Assembly: GCA_018389105.1 (NCBI GenBank)
Contig: JACATO010000924.1
Location: forward strand, 939,988-1,003,987
Direction: 5' to 3'
From: Nautilus pompilius
Lineage: Eukaryota > Mollusca > Cephalopoda > Nautilida > Nautilidae
DNA length: 64,000 nucleotides
The notes beneath the pieces were generated by a model. That model was not told the DNA's origin and did not search any database. It saw only the letters and a list, made by a program, of their open reading frames with translations. Within the stretch, counting starts at the first letter, position 1. Each line of letters starts with the position of its first letter. This document shows positions 51,998 through 64,000 of the stretch, piece by piece. Both the position numbers and the translations under genes were made by a program.

Positions 51998-52031
51998 GCG
52001 TAAAACAAAAGAACATTTCCATTCTCTCTCT
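51848..52031. repeat. Compound TC/AC microsatellite in tandem 84-87 bp units
   Basis: The unit is CCATT, a TC run, an AC run, then GCGTAAAACAAAAGAACATTT. Unit 1 is at 51848-51931, unit 2 at 51932-52018, and a partial third starts at 52019. The compound microsatellite duplicated together with its unique spacer. Confidence 0.92.
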
Positions 52032-52616
52032 GTTGGTCTTTAACCGGAAGTACAATAGCGCTCGTACTTCCTGCAGCTTCAATCAGTGAACATCTTTGAC
52101 AGCTTCCCTAACTCATTAATGACTGCAAAAGGCAAAACAGGGGGTGGGGGGCAACGAGTCTCCATTACTAACTGTTATATATAAATGGACTCCAGTTTCG
52201 TTCCCTGAGTCAGTTTAATAAAGGACTTGAATTCAGCGCTGGTGCTGCCTACAGTTTATTTCCTCACCGAAGCGAGACTTTAATGGATCTTTGATGACTT
52301 ATCAAAGGCCACCTCTACCTGGCGGTTTACAGCGCATTTACCAACGTCCGTATTGAATGCCATATAAAGAGAGATCTTGGTGTTATTTTAGCGACCAGCC
52401 ACAGCGAGGAATCCGCGTAGTGCTCAATTCAGTATATTTATGCAAATAAATATATTAATTAAAATATAGAAAATAAAGTGATTTGTTTTCATAATGAAAG
52501 CCATTCTTCGAAGGAATAGTAAAGCAGCTTTGCTCTATTTGAGCAGTGGCTAGATTATCTTATGATGGAAGAGCCAGGAAACTGCTGCATAAGTTCATTA
52601 GCTAAGAGAGAACTAA
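52032..52616. other. Non-coding stretch
   Basis: Contains an inverted pair of TCF-like motifs (CTTTGAT at 52289-52295 and ATCAAAG at 52301-52307). No gene recognised. Confidence 0.35.
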
Positions 52617-53110
52617 TAAATTTGTGTGTGGTGTGTGTGTATATGTGTCATGTGGTGTGTCTGGGTGTATCTCTGTGTGTGCGTATGTGTGTGTGTAATG
52701 TGTCTGTGTGTGCTGTGTGTATGTGTGTGTGTTGTGTGCTGTGTGTGTGGTGTGTGTATGTGTGTGTGTGTCTTGTGATGTGTTGTGGTGTGTGATGTGT
52801 CTGTGTGTGTATGTGTGTGTGTGTGTGTGTATGTGTGTGTGTGTGTGTGTGTGTATGTGTGTGTGTGTGATGCGTCTGTGTGTGCTGTGTGTGTGTGTGT
52901 GTGTGTGTATGTGTGTGTGTGTCTTGTGATGTGTTGTGGTGTGTGTATCTGTGTCATGTGGTGTGTCTGGATGTATCTCTGTGTGTGCTGTATGTCTGTG
53001 TTGTGGTGTGTGATGTGTCTGTGTGTGCTGTGTGTGTGATGTGTCTGTGTGTGTGTGTGTGATGTGTCTGTGTGTGTGTGTGTATGTGTGTGTGTGTGTA
53101 TGTGGTGTGT
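52617..53110. repeat. Long imperfect TG-rich tract
   Basis: About 490 bases of GT with frequent ATGTG, CTGTG and GATGTG interruptions. There are higher-order near-copies of a GTCTTGTGATGTGTTGTGGT segment (about 52769 and 52921). Valine/cysteine- and threonine/histidine-rich frames here are repeat translations. Confidence 0.95.
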
Positions 53111-55041
53111 CTGTTTATCGATGAAACAAAACTCCCTTGATGAGCTCTACTATAACTTGCTGTTATTATCGGACACGATCCACGTGATTCAGGGTTAGGG
53201 TTATAAAGGGAAATTTCATACTCAAATTGAAAAGTAAAAATGTAATATGCGAAGTCTATAAAAGAAAGTTAGATAAAAAACCACGTAATATAATAACAAT
53301 AAAGGAGGCAGATCCGACCTGGCAGCCGTTCGCCGACTGCTTCGCAGATGCAGTAAAAATGATTATGCTTTTTTAAAGTTCAATAAAAGGAATAAAACTG
53401 GCCCTATAAAAATAGCAGCCGCGGGCTGCTCTAAAGCGTGTCTAACCACAGGCCAAACCAACGTTTGAGCTGTTAACCCTTTTGCGAACACGACAACGCC
53501 CAGGAGAGTCTACTGTTGAGCCTAAGTCTACACAGTAGGAAAAATGTACGCCATTTTGTTGCTGTCTAGCAAAATTCCAGTGAAGCCCGCTTACAGCCGG
53601 CACCCTAGTATAATCTCCTTTTCATAAAGTTGAAATAATGTACAAAACAAATATTATTTTATAAAATTCAGATTGAGCGGGTTAGGGTCTGAGCAGTTTT
53701 CGTAGCCACTCCGAGTAACAGAGCCAGATTTTGCTGACGTCATCGCCGGCGGCACTTTCTGTTGCAAACTGTGTAAGAGTTTCCGATTGATTAGCGTGGT
53801 GGTGGGCGTGTCGATGGGGCACCCCCTTCCGCCTCACACCCACAACACGACGGGTCCAGCGCCAATACCGCAGATCAGGGTGAGATCCACACAACAACAT
53901 CAACAACAACAAAAATGGGGGGGGTAAGAAAAAGGATAAAAGCAGAAAACTCAGAATAGCTTGAGGCCATGCATAAAAGAAAGAAAATTAACTACATTAT
54001 CTAATTTAAAGTTATCTTGCAGGCATAGAATTCTTAAAATCTAGATCTGTTTTTGTTGTTGTTTTGAATTCATTTGTATCGGTAATCATTTTTACATGTG
54101 GCAGAGCGAACGCTATTGCATCATTACACGTAATTAATCAAGACTGTCTTCGTTCTGACAAGTGAAAGAAAACACATGGGGAGTATTTCAAGTTTCTCTA
54201 TCAGACAAACAACAACAACAACGAAACCTAGCAAATTTCTCGGAGGGTAAGTACCACCCTGGCATTCTATACACATGAGAGTAGATGTAATACATTTAAC
54301 AGATTTCGTGCTCTCCTCGGATTTTCGAAAAGGGACGAGCGGCGTTTCGCGTTACCCCCGGTAAACTGAAGAAAAGGGGCCTAGCTTTAGTCTCTGTCCT
54401 ACTGGAACCGCCTGTAAACAGTCACGTGACCACGGTGATCGTCCGCGTGCATGCAATTCTTTGGACCCGGAACTCACGTAATCGGTTTGCGTTGCGAAAT
54501 GAATGCAAACGTTTTCTCAGACGTTTTGTTCCTATTTCTCCCTTTTTAAATTAAAATAAAAACAACAGCAAACGTGTAGTTATATTTATATATCGAATGG
54601 TAGCAATTAGTGGAAAGCAAACTTGATGTTGCCGTTCGAGAAACACGAAGTTTCTATTTTCAAACGATGGCGGCGGCCTCAGGCGAGTGAATTCCAAAGA
54701 TGGCAGATTTTGTGGTGGACAGGCGGGGCCCGGACGACGTCTGACGCAAGCAGCTCAGTCTGGGTCAAGGCCATGGCCTCGTTCCGGCTCCTCCCGCGAC
54801 TACTGTCGGAAATACAATGAGCTCTCCTCAGAGACATTAAGTCAGGCCGTGTTTCAATAAACTTAAAATAAAAGCGAATTTTTCGAGCTGAAAAGACTCT
54901 CAAAAACGTCTCAGTCTTTCAATTTAGCAGAGCCTGCTAGCGTAACCGGCATCCGGTCACGGCTGGCTGGCTTTGTTTTCTGGAAAGCAGCCGTAAAACG
55001 CAGGAAGGGTCCCATCGACTGCGGACGACAGGTAAATAAAG

Positions 55042-55044
<3 letters not shown>
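53111..55044. other. Unrecognised non-coding stretch
   Basis: No supported gene. A minus-strand frame at 53682-53912 and a plus-strand frame at 54623-54820 are unrecognised and short. Confidence 0.4.

Positions 55045-55103
<59 letters not shown>
55045..55103. repeat. (TC)n microsatellite
   Basis: About 29 uninterrupted TC repeats. Confidence 0.97.
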
Positions 55104-55107
<4 letters not shown>

Positions 55108-58100
55108 ATAGAATCTACGTCAGACGTTTTTATTTCATAAAAGTGTATACAGTGTGATTAATCTATCTTGCATTCGACAACCAAAATCCAAACTTTAAGC
55201 TCCTGTGAATATATTATTTAGGTTAATTACACCCTGAACAGATGTTAATTAAAAACGGTAAAGAGTAACACACCTCAAAATTTGGTTTTCTGCGCTTGTC
55301 GCGGTATGTAGTATATTCTGGTTTGGTCATTAAAATGCCTGAGTAAAACATTAGATTGATTCTAGCTCGTGTAAAAAACAAAATTTGTCGAGAAACCTAG
55401 AGTTCGTTGTAATAGCAAAACTTCATCGGCACAGCCAATATAACAAGGCCTCTGTAGGTAATAAGGCGGCGGTCATTTGTATCAGACCTGTAGAATTACT
55501 TAGTGACAGGTATAAAGAATGGGAAACTTGCAGGCTAAAATTAGCACCTCTGCTCGGCAGAGTTTGGCGATCGGCTTCGGATTGTTGCAATAGGTATGTT
55601 ATTAGCTTCGTCCAGAGATTGATCTCGGAATCCGAGCTTCCAATTACGAACCGAAGTTATCCGGCGCCGGATAATTTTCTGTTAATATCCAGAAGAAGGA
55701 AAAAAAAAATAAAGAAGAGAACGTCAATAAAGCAAAAGTTATGTAATTGATTTAGTGTATGCCTAGACGTATTTCTATAGTGAAAAAACCCGTTATATCG
55801 AAGTCCGTAAAACAGGTAGCGACGATTGTTTTCCATATCAGACTGATCCATTACTTAGTCTGTGGTCAATCAGAGATTAAATAAAATCTGAGAATTCAAA
55901 AAACGAATAAATGTGGACTCACCAATTAGAAAGAAAAGAAAAAGTTCCTGTATGACAAAAGTTTGAGAGTAAACCCTTTTTCTCAAATGCATCAATTTTT
56001 AAAAATATTTATTCGCTTATATACTTGTGAATATGCTCGAATATTACGAATATGAAATATAAGATACTTAATTAGTGACGTCACCATTATTGATGCCAGT
56101 GCGAGTGTAAGTAAACAGTCGAAGTTTTCTCCATCTATCTGAGTAAACCTAAATCTAAATGAATAGATCCCCCCTTTTTTTTACAAGTTGTGCTTATTTT
56201 ATACACCAGCAGTTAGCTGGCTTATTATTTGACAGTACTCAGATACAGCACCCATTTGTACCTTTGCACGGTGTAAAATTTGTCTTAATTAGTTTCGGAA
56301 CACTATCCAGGTGAATTAGTCGAAAAATCTTTCTTCGAAAGCCTTAGGCAGACCGAGAATTTTCAAAAGGGAAATATTCTGCTACCTTTTTTTTTGTTGC
56401 CCGGACACCTTCAGGGCATGGCAAGATGTGGTTCCTCTGCTGAGCTGGGGCTGGTTAGGGAGTTATGGTCAAAACCATCTAAGCGAAATGAAGGCTCAAA
56501 CTAAACAGTTAACAATTTCTATTTACTTTAAAAACAATTTCAAGTTTTGAATATTTTTTTTAACATTTGCCTCACTCAAAATAAAAGTTAAAGTTTACGA
56601 AGCTGAAATAGCTGACTGATATTGGTGGGCAATAAATCGGAACTGTGCTGGTCTAATGCGATTAATCGCTCACGTCAAACCAAGTGGGCTACAGCACATG
56701 CGCTAACCTCGCGCATCATTTAATGGACTAAGTTCTCAGAGAGATTTGCCTCTTGTACCGTCATTAAGCAATTATTAGGATAAATCGTTTGTTTGTTTTT
56801 TTAATTTATGAGTGAAAAACCAACTATTGGAAAATACTAACGAATAGCTAAACTTTAAAAAGCGAAGGAAACGTACAGAAAAAAAACAGATTATGCTGTT
56901 ATGCACATTCTAGTTTCAAAAACCTATATTGACTTTTTGAAGACGTAATGCGCAATGATGTAATATCCCATCACTTCACAGCTTACTATGTTGCAATAAG
57001 TCCTAGATAAACTGTATATGAAGATACAAAAAGGGGGGGTACCACTAGATTTATTCAGTCGTCTTGTATAACTCTTTAAAGGAGATAGTTGTAAAAGCAT
57101 ACGATTATACACCCACATTTTTGTACTCACCCGTATCGTGTAGTTTCGACAATCGCGCATGGACCTCAGGCACGGAGTTTCCTTCCTGAAGTTTCCCAGC
57201 GCGAACTCGACGTACCTTTTCCAGCTGGAATTTATAACAAAGCGATGCCGATCGAGGTATCGCGTCGTGACTCGAAAAGGTTTTTCAAAGCACGCGGGCA
57301 GTTAGTTAGTATGCAAAGAGCCGCCGTCTCCGTGGTCGAAACAGAAAAAGCTAATAATTTGTTGTGGCCAGTTGCCCTCGGTCGTCGTGACGTCGGAGGA
57401 AGACCAGACAGCGAGGCGATAACGATCTATGGAGATGCGATCTGTTTGCTAACGAAAGTGACCTCAGATCACCTGTTCTGTCCAGACCAAAGTATATAGG
57501 CTGACGACATCCATAAAACATACACAGGCCCTCTGAGAGGATAAGTTAGCCCCTGGTCACAAAAAAGGTTGAAGCCTTTTCACGGTTTAGTTGTAACTTC
57601 TGTGTTTGCTTAGGTATTTGTTAAAACCTATTTTTTATTTTAATTTAGGCAGGTGCGTAATTACCAAAGAAAATTACGCTATGTTTATATTAATTGTTTT
57701 CTCCGTCTCTGGCTTGCTTCGCCTTCAAACCTCCTCTTCATAGGGTTTTCTTGATATTTTAAAATATTAAAAAGTTTGTATGATTTTCATGTGTTCTTTG
57801 CAAATAAATAACACAAAATAAAGCTATTTAATAAGTTAAATATGAACATATGCAACATAAGATAAACAAGTGAACATTCTGAGGTTCTCTCTAAGCCCGA
57901 GGCTAAGGCTAAATGGCTTTCCTGGACGACCCCCCCCTTCTCATTGGGTGTGGGCATACAACAACTAAATGACCACCACCACCAATATCAGCTTCTTCTT
58001 GAAGACAAAAGAGAATCCATTCTTCAGGCATAAGCCTGTTCCCGCACCACTGGTCGGGTTAGTGCAAGAAACGGGAGTAAGTATACAAGCAGAACATCGC

Positions 58101-60304
58101 CCACAGTTTCTGTCAGTAGAAAGTCCGTGCTATGATTGAAAATCGATTTTTTTCGCGATACTAAACACGTTAAATGCTATATGTTTTAAGAAAAGTTACT
58201 GGTAGTCTTAGTTATCACTCATTTTGAAGACCACTTCTTTATTTCGTGCCAAATTTTCATGAATGGAAATCAATGACCTCGCAGACCAGGCAGCAGTTTA
58301 GAAACTCTTGAAGGCCAGTGCCATTGACACCATACTTTACACAATGAGCCGAAGATGTCAAACCTATTGCTTATCTGTGGTGACCATCTTAGTTGCAAAG
58401 TTAGACAGAGAGACCACAATACAAAATCAGCTAAGACTTGGTCAAGCACATACACAAAAAGTGGCCATAATTTTGGATCTACTGTCTTGTGAAGTTCGTG
58501 AAAAAGAAAGTGTGAAGCATAATCCACGAGCAAGTCGACAACTTGATATTAACTCTCCGAACGATGACTCGATGGACAAAGCTAGTTCATTATCTACATA
58601 AAGCGATTAACGATGGTTTTAGTTCATTAATACATTTTATAAGACGAAATAGATAATGTAGTAAAAGATGCGAACCACACGAGTAAATTAATTATCTCGA
58701 ATTTAATTGATTAAAATAAAAAAAAAAGAACTCAGCGCTCTTCTATCAAGCACACAGCAGGGATGACGTCAGTTTATCATCACTACCATAAAAGTTTCTG
58801 CAATAAAAACACTCGTGTGCGAGATGACAAAAAATGCTGATGATACGGATACAACTGTGGAAATTGCTCCGTTAAACTTAATAATATTAAGGAAAAAACT
58901 CTGCAGTATTTGAACACTCAAAATGTTTTCCATAAAAAAAAAAACTAACGTTTTCTCACTTTCGGCATCCAGAGAAAAACTCAGCAGCGACAGACTTAGT
59001 GATGAAGAATTCACGCAAATATCGCAGATATGTATCCAGTGACATTAATTGGCTATTCTGTGGAACAAACAGATTTTCGAAATTTTAGTTTCACTTTATA
59101 CGAAACGACTCTTCAATAAAGTCACGTTTACAGAAGTTGCATTCAGAAGCTGAGAAGTAAACTGTTAATTTCTTTTTTCCCTATAAGATGGATACGACTC
59201 TAAAATCTGAGCCACGCGAGTAACTTCTTCACGTCTTGGCCAGTTCGTCTCACAGCACCCGGAAATGGTTATCGGAGTTGCTTTGCATAATATCACTGCG
59301 TCACCAGACATTCCTAGTCACTTCCTTCAGCTGCTGAGCCCGGATTCCGCTGCCATAGGAACTGAGGGGGGAAACGCAAAGGCATCATCCACTAGCCGTG
59401 TTAGCCTCTATCATTAACATTCTGCTCATATTTAAGAAAACTGGAGTTTAAACAAGAAGACAAGAGATCGGGCGGATTGCACAAGATGTAAAGATGGCTG
59501 CTGTCCCAGTGATTTTGAATGTGGATTTTTTTTGAAAACTGGGATACCGCGAGAAAAACCCGGTGTCTTTCCTGGATTAAAAACAAACAAACAAACAAAC
59601 AGAACGAATGGAACCAGAAGGATTCTGAAAAATCACAGAAATTCCAAACCATCACAAAAAAAGTCGTTCGGATACTCTAAACTTGTTCTTTTTTTTCTAC
59701 CATTCACTAAGAGAGACTGATCTTAGGTATCTATCAGTACAGGTAGATGTAATAGGCGATTTCCACAAATAAAAAATAAAACAAAGTTTCGACACTCATC
59801 GGCATAAGCAAATACAATGGAAATCGAAACCAGGTGGCTCCCTCTGCTAACCCTATCCGGCGACGGGTTCGGAAAATAGGAAAGGATTATCAACACTCAA
59901 GCAGACGACCGAAGTTAGGTAATTCTGTCTGCACGCCATCGCCATAGTGCCGCTCATTTGCATATTAACCGTTGTTTCTGCGACGAAAGCAATTTAAAAT
60001 GTGTATTAAATCCCAGCCTCTCTGGGTCAGTAATTATAAATACAATTGATTGGATAAAAATCCTGGCCTCAATGAAAATTTCACATTCCACGCTAAGATT
60101 GTTGCATAGTCAAACTTGCATAGAGTTCGCACGTCGAAGAGTCTCAAGCGAAATGGGCCAAGTATAGCCTGACGATTCCTCGTCTCTTGTAGATCCAAGA
60201 CAGCAAATAAAAAAGCGATAAGATGGCGGTAAATTCAGTGTTTACTTCTGTAACATTCTTTGCCTTTTGTAATACATTTTAATGATGGTATCAGAACTGC
60301 TTTA

Positions 60305-60305
<1 letters not shown>
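55104..60305. other. Unrecognised non-coding stretch
   Basis: AT-rich. A 121-codon plus-strand frame at 55385-55750 and opposed frames of 87 and 97 codons at 58270-58601 are the longest and show no domain that I know. An (AAAC)n run lies near 59579-59602. No RNA gene recognised. Confidence 0.35.
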
Positions 60306-60371
<66 letters not shown>

Positions 60372-60378
60372 TAATAAT

Positions 60379-60416
<38 letters not shown>
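60306..60416. repeat. (AAT)n microsatellite
   Basis: AAT repeats over about 110 bases with two small interruptions (TATAAT near 60370 and TTAATAAT near 60385). Confidence 0.97.
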
Positions 60417-60417
<1 letters not shown>

Positions 60418-63400
60418 ATGTTTTAACGATGCATGAATTCAGATGCTGAGACTGAGGGACACATCGCAAATTGCACCGTGGACACAATACGTGGTTATAA
60501 ACCTGCGGTTCCCCGAGCCACTCTGGATGGCAGAATAGCCGGGGGCTAATGACGGAGGCTTCCTTAATGACTACAGTTTGCTGGAAGTGAATGTTCAGAT
60601 GCATGGTCTCTCTTATGAACTTTGTGAAGTACACGTTGGAATAAAACGACTAAAGCGACTAAGTACGTATAATGCAAAGCGGTTAGGTGGCCGAATACCC
60701 ATTATCCTCACGGAAAGACGACATTGCTTTCCATCCAGATACCGGCCCGTTTTTATTGCTTGGGCATCATCACTGAGGAGAACGCTTCTAATTTCTCCAA
60801 AGCATCAATCCTTGTCTTGCTGGCAGACAGATCTATCAATGACGAATGATATTGGTTGTTGGCTATACCAAGCGTTTTATGGGACTTTTTTTATCTTTCA
60901 GAAACGGCTGAACAAAGAAAAGCATACACATTAATCGATCTCTGTCAATAAACAGCACGACTTGAAGATTGTCGTATTCCTATCGACTGCACGAATTCGT
61001 CTAATTGACTGATCATTGCTGAAGACGTGAAGAAAGTAATTGATTATGGTTAGCATAGGTGTCTTTTATTTCCGATCTGTTCAGAAAAACAGCAGTACGT
61101 AACTCGATTATCTACAAGGGTACAGAGTGTAATTGACTGCTATAATTAGAAACTGAATAAAAAAGAAAAGAAAAGAGTTTCTTAATTACATTCCGCTTTC
61201 AACTTGTACCTTTGTTTGGGTTCTCGTTACTGATCCATTTCTCTTTAAAACTAAAACAATAGCGTTAATGGCGGAAGTACAGCGACAAGATGTTGCGCAA
61301 CACCGTCTGTAGTAGATTAGGTGTTAAAGGATCTTAGTTTCAGAGAAATGCTAAAGTAAGGAGAAATTATGAGTCCGTTAAAGAATTCTGAGTAACGAAA
61401 AAGGCTATTTCAAAGGACTGATTAAGAGGCCAAATACGGTGCAACAAAGATTGATGTAAACACAAGGGCAGACTTACCAACGATGACAGTATTAGGGTAC
61501 TGTAAATTATAACTACGTAACTATTAGAATAGCATGAGAAAAATGTGTGTGAGTGCAATTCTTTTGCTTTGCATAGTTTGTCTACTTGGGCATGGCAAAT
61601 TCTCGGGTTTGATGAGGTATTTAGGAACCGAGATCAGAATTACTTTTAAGCGTTGCCAAAGCTCTCCAAGAGATTTAAAAATTTTCTGGCATTGCTTATC
61701 CTTTTGACTTGTTTTCCTGTCTCAACAACTTGTCTCCCATTAAGACTCCCTTCTTCAGCGCCCTTATTACCAGTTTGCTCGCTAGTTATTTAGCTTCTCT
61801 TGCTCGTGTCTTTCTCACATAGCAACCTCAGGTTTTCTTCTTCGCCCTCTTTCAGGTGTCTTTCTTCCACGGCTTTTCTCGTTTCTGATTTTTCTAGGTG
61901 CCCCGTATTTTATGAGTTTTCAGATCGAACTTTCGGAAACCTGCCATTTCTCATGGTCATTGAGAAGTGGCAGAGCGATGCGGAAGTTGTGCCCAGAACG
62001 ACGTTTGGGTTTCCACCCTTTAGTTATACATATGATCTGTGAGTAGTTTCAGAATTAGTTCCAAATACTTCGCCGTAGAAGAACAACAATAAACTATAAT
62101 TATAACTGTTTCAAATATTAATCTGAAGTTGTAAGCATTTACCAACACAAATGGTTCCAAGGCACATCCAACCGGAACCAAACAGAGGTTCCGGTAATTA
62201 GATCGGCTTGATTTGAACGTGTCTGGTGTACTTTTAGACGATAATACCAGGTGCGGCCTATCGAAGGTAGGTGGGCTAAAATAATAATAATAACGTCAAG
62301 AAACATTTTATAATGATTTCTCGAAAATGGCATACTTAAAAAAATATTATATGCCTTTTGATTAGTTTCGCTATTCTGGAGTTTTAATGCAAAATGTTCA
62401 TCAACATGGATGTTTTGGGTTACATTTCCGGTTTTTAAGTTCAAAGTTAAAAGGAAAGGAAAAGATGCTTATATTATAACACGGCGTAAGTTGAATAAAT
62501 ACGGTGTATTATAAGCAACTGTTAGAGATCGTTTGATATGATAGCCTGTTGTCTCAAAAGTGTCCAACCTACATAACAGGCTTTGAATGCTTTAAACTCC
62601 TTAACCCGACATCTGAACCTACCTTTTGTAAGATCGTTCTTGGCTGTCTCTAAATCTGACAATATACACATAAAAACATTCCTCCTTGATATATTTGATT
62701 TTAATTTCGAAAGCAGGTGCTGATCAGTAAAGGAATTTAGTCTATTTGCTATCTGCAATGGCGTACATACGGGTACAAATCTAATGTTAACTTGAAGTTC
62801 TTGTCGTTGTTGTTCATGCGCCATTCAATATATCCTAACAACACCGCGACCCTAGCGCAATCAAAATCTCGGACTCGTGGTTTCAATTTTTGAAATATGC
62901 GCCTACTTTCCTGGAGGGGATCACTACTTATTTAATGACTCACCTTTCCGCCGCCAAGCAGAGCCGTCTGGCAGTGCGGCTGAGCGAGACCATGCGGGGG
63001 TCCGCCATGATGGATTAACCTGATACCCGTTATCAGTGACACCCCACCCAGGTACGTGACTAACAGACTTAATCTATTTGTTCCCCAAAAACAGAGCAAA
63101 CAAAACAACCATATTAGTTCGCCACCAAGAACCTCGAAATGTTTATCGACTGCCTGGTTTTGGACGCAGGGTATTTTCCAAATTCAAGGCATTGGCGTCC
63201 GAATCAGTAAACCCGCCCCCTAGATTTGCCACGTGATACCGAAATTATAAATCGATTACAGCTTCTAATCGGTGACTGACTACTACTTACCCGACTTACA
63301 ACCGGCCGATTTTCACCCTTCGAAGATGGAGTTTTACAAGCACGCGAGTAAGACATTAAAAGGCTGTTGTTGTTTTTCCATGAACTCATCACTAAAATTG

Positions 63401-64000
63401 CTACCTGTCGGTTTGGTGGTCAGCGAACTATCCACTCGAAGACGTCTTGCTGAGTCCAGAGCGTTGAAACGGAATTTATTTAGCGTGTAAATTCAGTAGA
63501 TCAGGTCTTTCTGACAGTCTGCGCTGAATTCCTTTCTGCTTATACCAAGTGAATTTTTATTTTCTGTGGAGGTACTGAAAGCAATATTAAAGAATGTATT
63601 ATTATTATTATTATTATTATTATTTATTACTTATTAGCAGTAGCAGTAACAGCAGTATTAGTGGTAGTAGTAATGTTTGTTTTCAATTAGATCATTTTAA
63701 ATTTCACAAAAAAGATCAGATCGATAAAGCTCGCATTCGATCATACTTTTATTCTCTTACCTGCACAGACGCATACTTACATAGATGCTTGAATAACAAA
63801 ATGGTCAACCCTGGGTGAGTCAGCTGCACTAGATGACTCAGAGATTAGTAGACATATTATCCACTGCCTTATTTTATTTCTACCTTTAAAGCTCACATCA
63901 AGGGAGTAAGTTATGCGTTATCAGTCTGGCCAGATATCCAAGAATTCGTTCTCTTTTCGATTGTTTTCCCTCCCCCTCATGGGAAGACGTTGGTACATAA
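60417..64000. other. Unrecognised non-coding stretch
   Basis: Contains a short ATT run at 63594-63623. Frames up to about 118 codons (60578-60934) are unrecognised. No gene, RNA or mobile element supported. Confidence 0.4.
63594..63623. repeat. (ATT)n microsatellite, short
   Basis: About nine ATT repeats, followed by AGCAGTAGCAG-type trinucleotide sequence. Confidence 0.92.

Noticed and set aside
55385-55750. 121-codon plus-strand frame as a gene
   Set aside because: No recognisable domain, signal peptide or repeat. The length is within chance for 64 kb on six frames, and I have no supporting evidence.
58270-58601. Overlapping opposed frames (87 and 97 codons)
   Set aside because: They are mutually antisense with no known motif. 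The segment AAAGTGGCCATAATTTTGG hints at transposon DNA but is not enough to call.

Overview
This window looks like a stretch of an animal nuclear genome that is poor in genes and rich in repeats. It has no operons, ribosome-binding sites or dense coding. It has long AT-rich non-coding stretches, many di- and trinucleotide microsatellites (TC/GA, AC/GT, ATT), several minisatellites, tRNA-derived SINE-like pieces, and decayed Tc1/mariner DNA transposons. The one strong gene is a Frizzled-domain protein, which fits a metazoan. The repeat texture is compatible with a lophotrochozoan such as a mollusc, but I cannot prove the taxon from sequence alone.

The centrepiece is a single uninterrupted reading frame on the minus strand at 3950-5872 (640 aa). 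It encodes a signal peptide followed by four tandem Frizzled cysteine-rich domains (FZ/CRD), each with the full set of ten cysteines and the conserved YN(E/Q)T glycosylation site. There is no seven-transmembrane region, no netrin-like domain and no other domain. The last CRD is strikingly close to the Fzd1/2/7 class and the stop codon falls right after it. Each CRD is preceded by a basic cluster, and a long Arg/Lys/Glu-rich linker separates CRD3 from CRD4. The likely role is a secreted multivalent Wnt-binding protein. I know of no described family with four tandem FZ domains and nothing else, so this is the best candidate for something new here.

Layout: 211-565 GA-rich minisatellite; 571-3949 non-coding; 3950-5872 tetra-FZ gene (minus); 6490-7115 Tc1-like transposase relic (minus); 7.1-21 kb mostly unrecognised non-coding DNA with a SINE-like element near 12.6 kb and a TC/CGACGTCA composite repeat plus AC tract at 17.0-17.5 kb; 21128-21557 ten copies of a 43-bp minisatellite; 27.2 kb SINE-like element (minus); 28.2-28.6 kb weak retroelement-like frame and a transposon fragment; 29.6-30.0 kb mariner relic (plus); 33987-34374 and 38788-39153 two copies of a short Tc1/mariner-type non-autonomous element; 35506-35797 tandem 146-bp duplication; 40.8-41.9 kb GA/TGACGTCA composite satellite; 46415-47206 exactly twelve copies of a 66-bp minisatellite; 48.8-49.0 kb TC arrays; 49847-50534 internally deleted mariner-like element with near-perfect terminal inverted repeats; 51.8-53.1 kb TC/AC/TG arrays; 53-64 kb non-coding with microsatellites.

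Apart from the FZ gene I find no open frame that I would defend as a host gene. Most others are simple-repeat translations or chance frames. Exons of genes with large introns could be hidden here and I cannot exclude them without splice-aware or RNA evidence.
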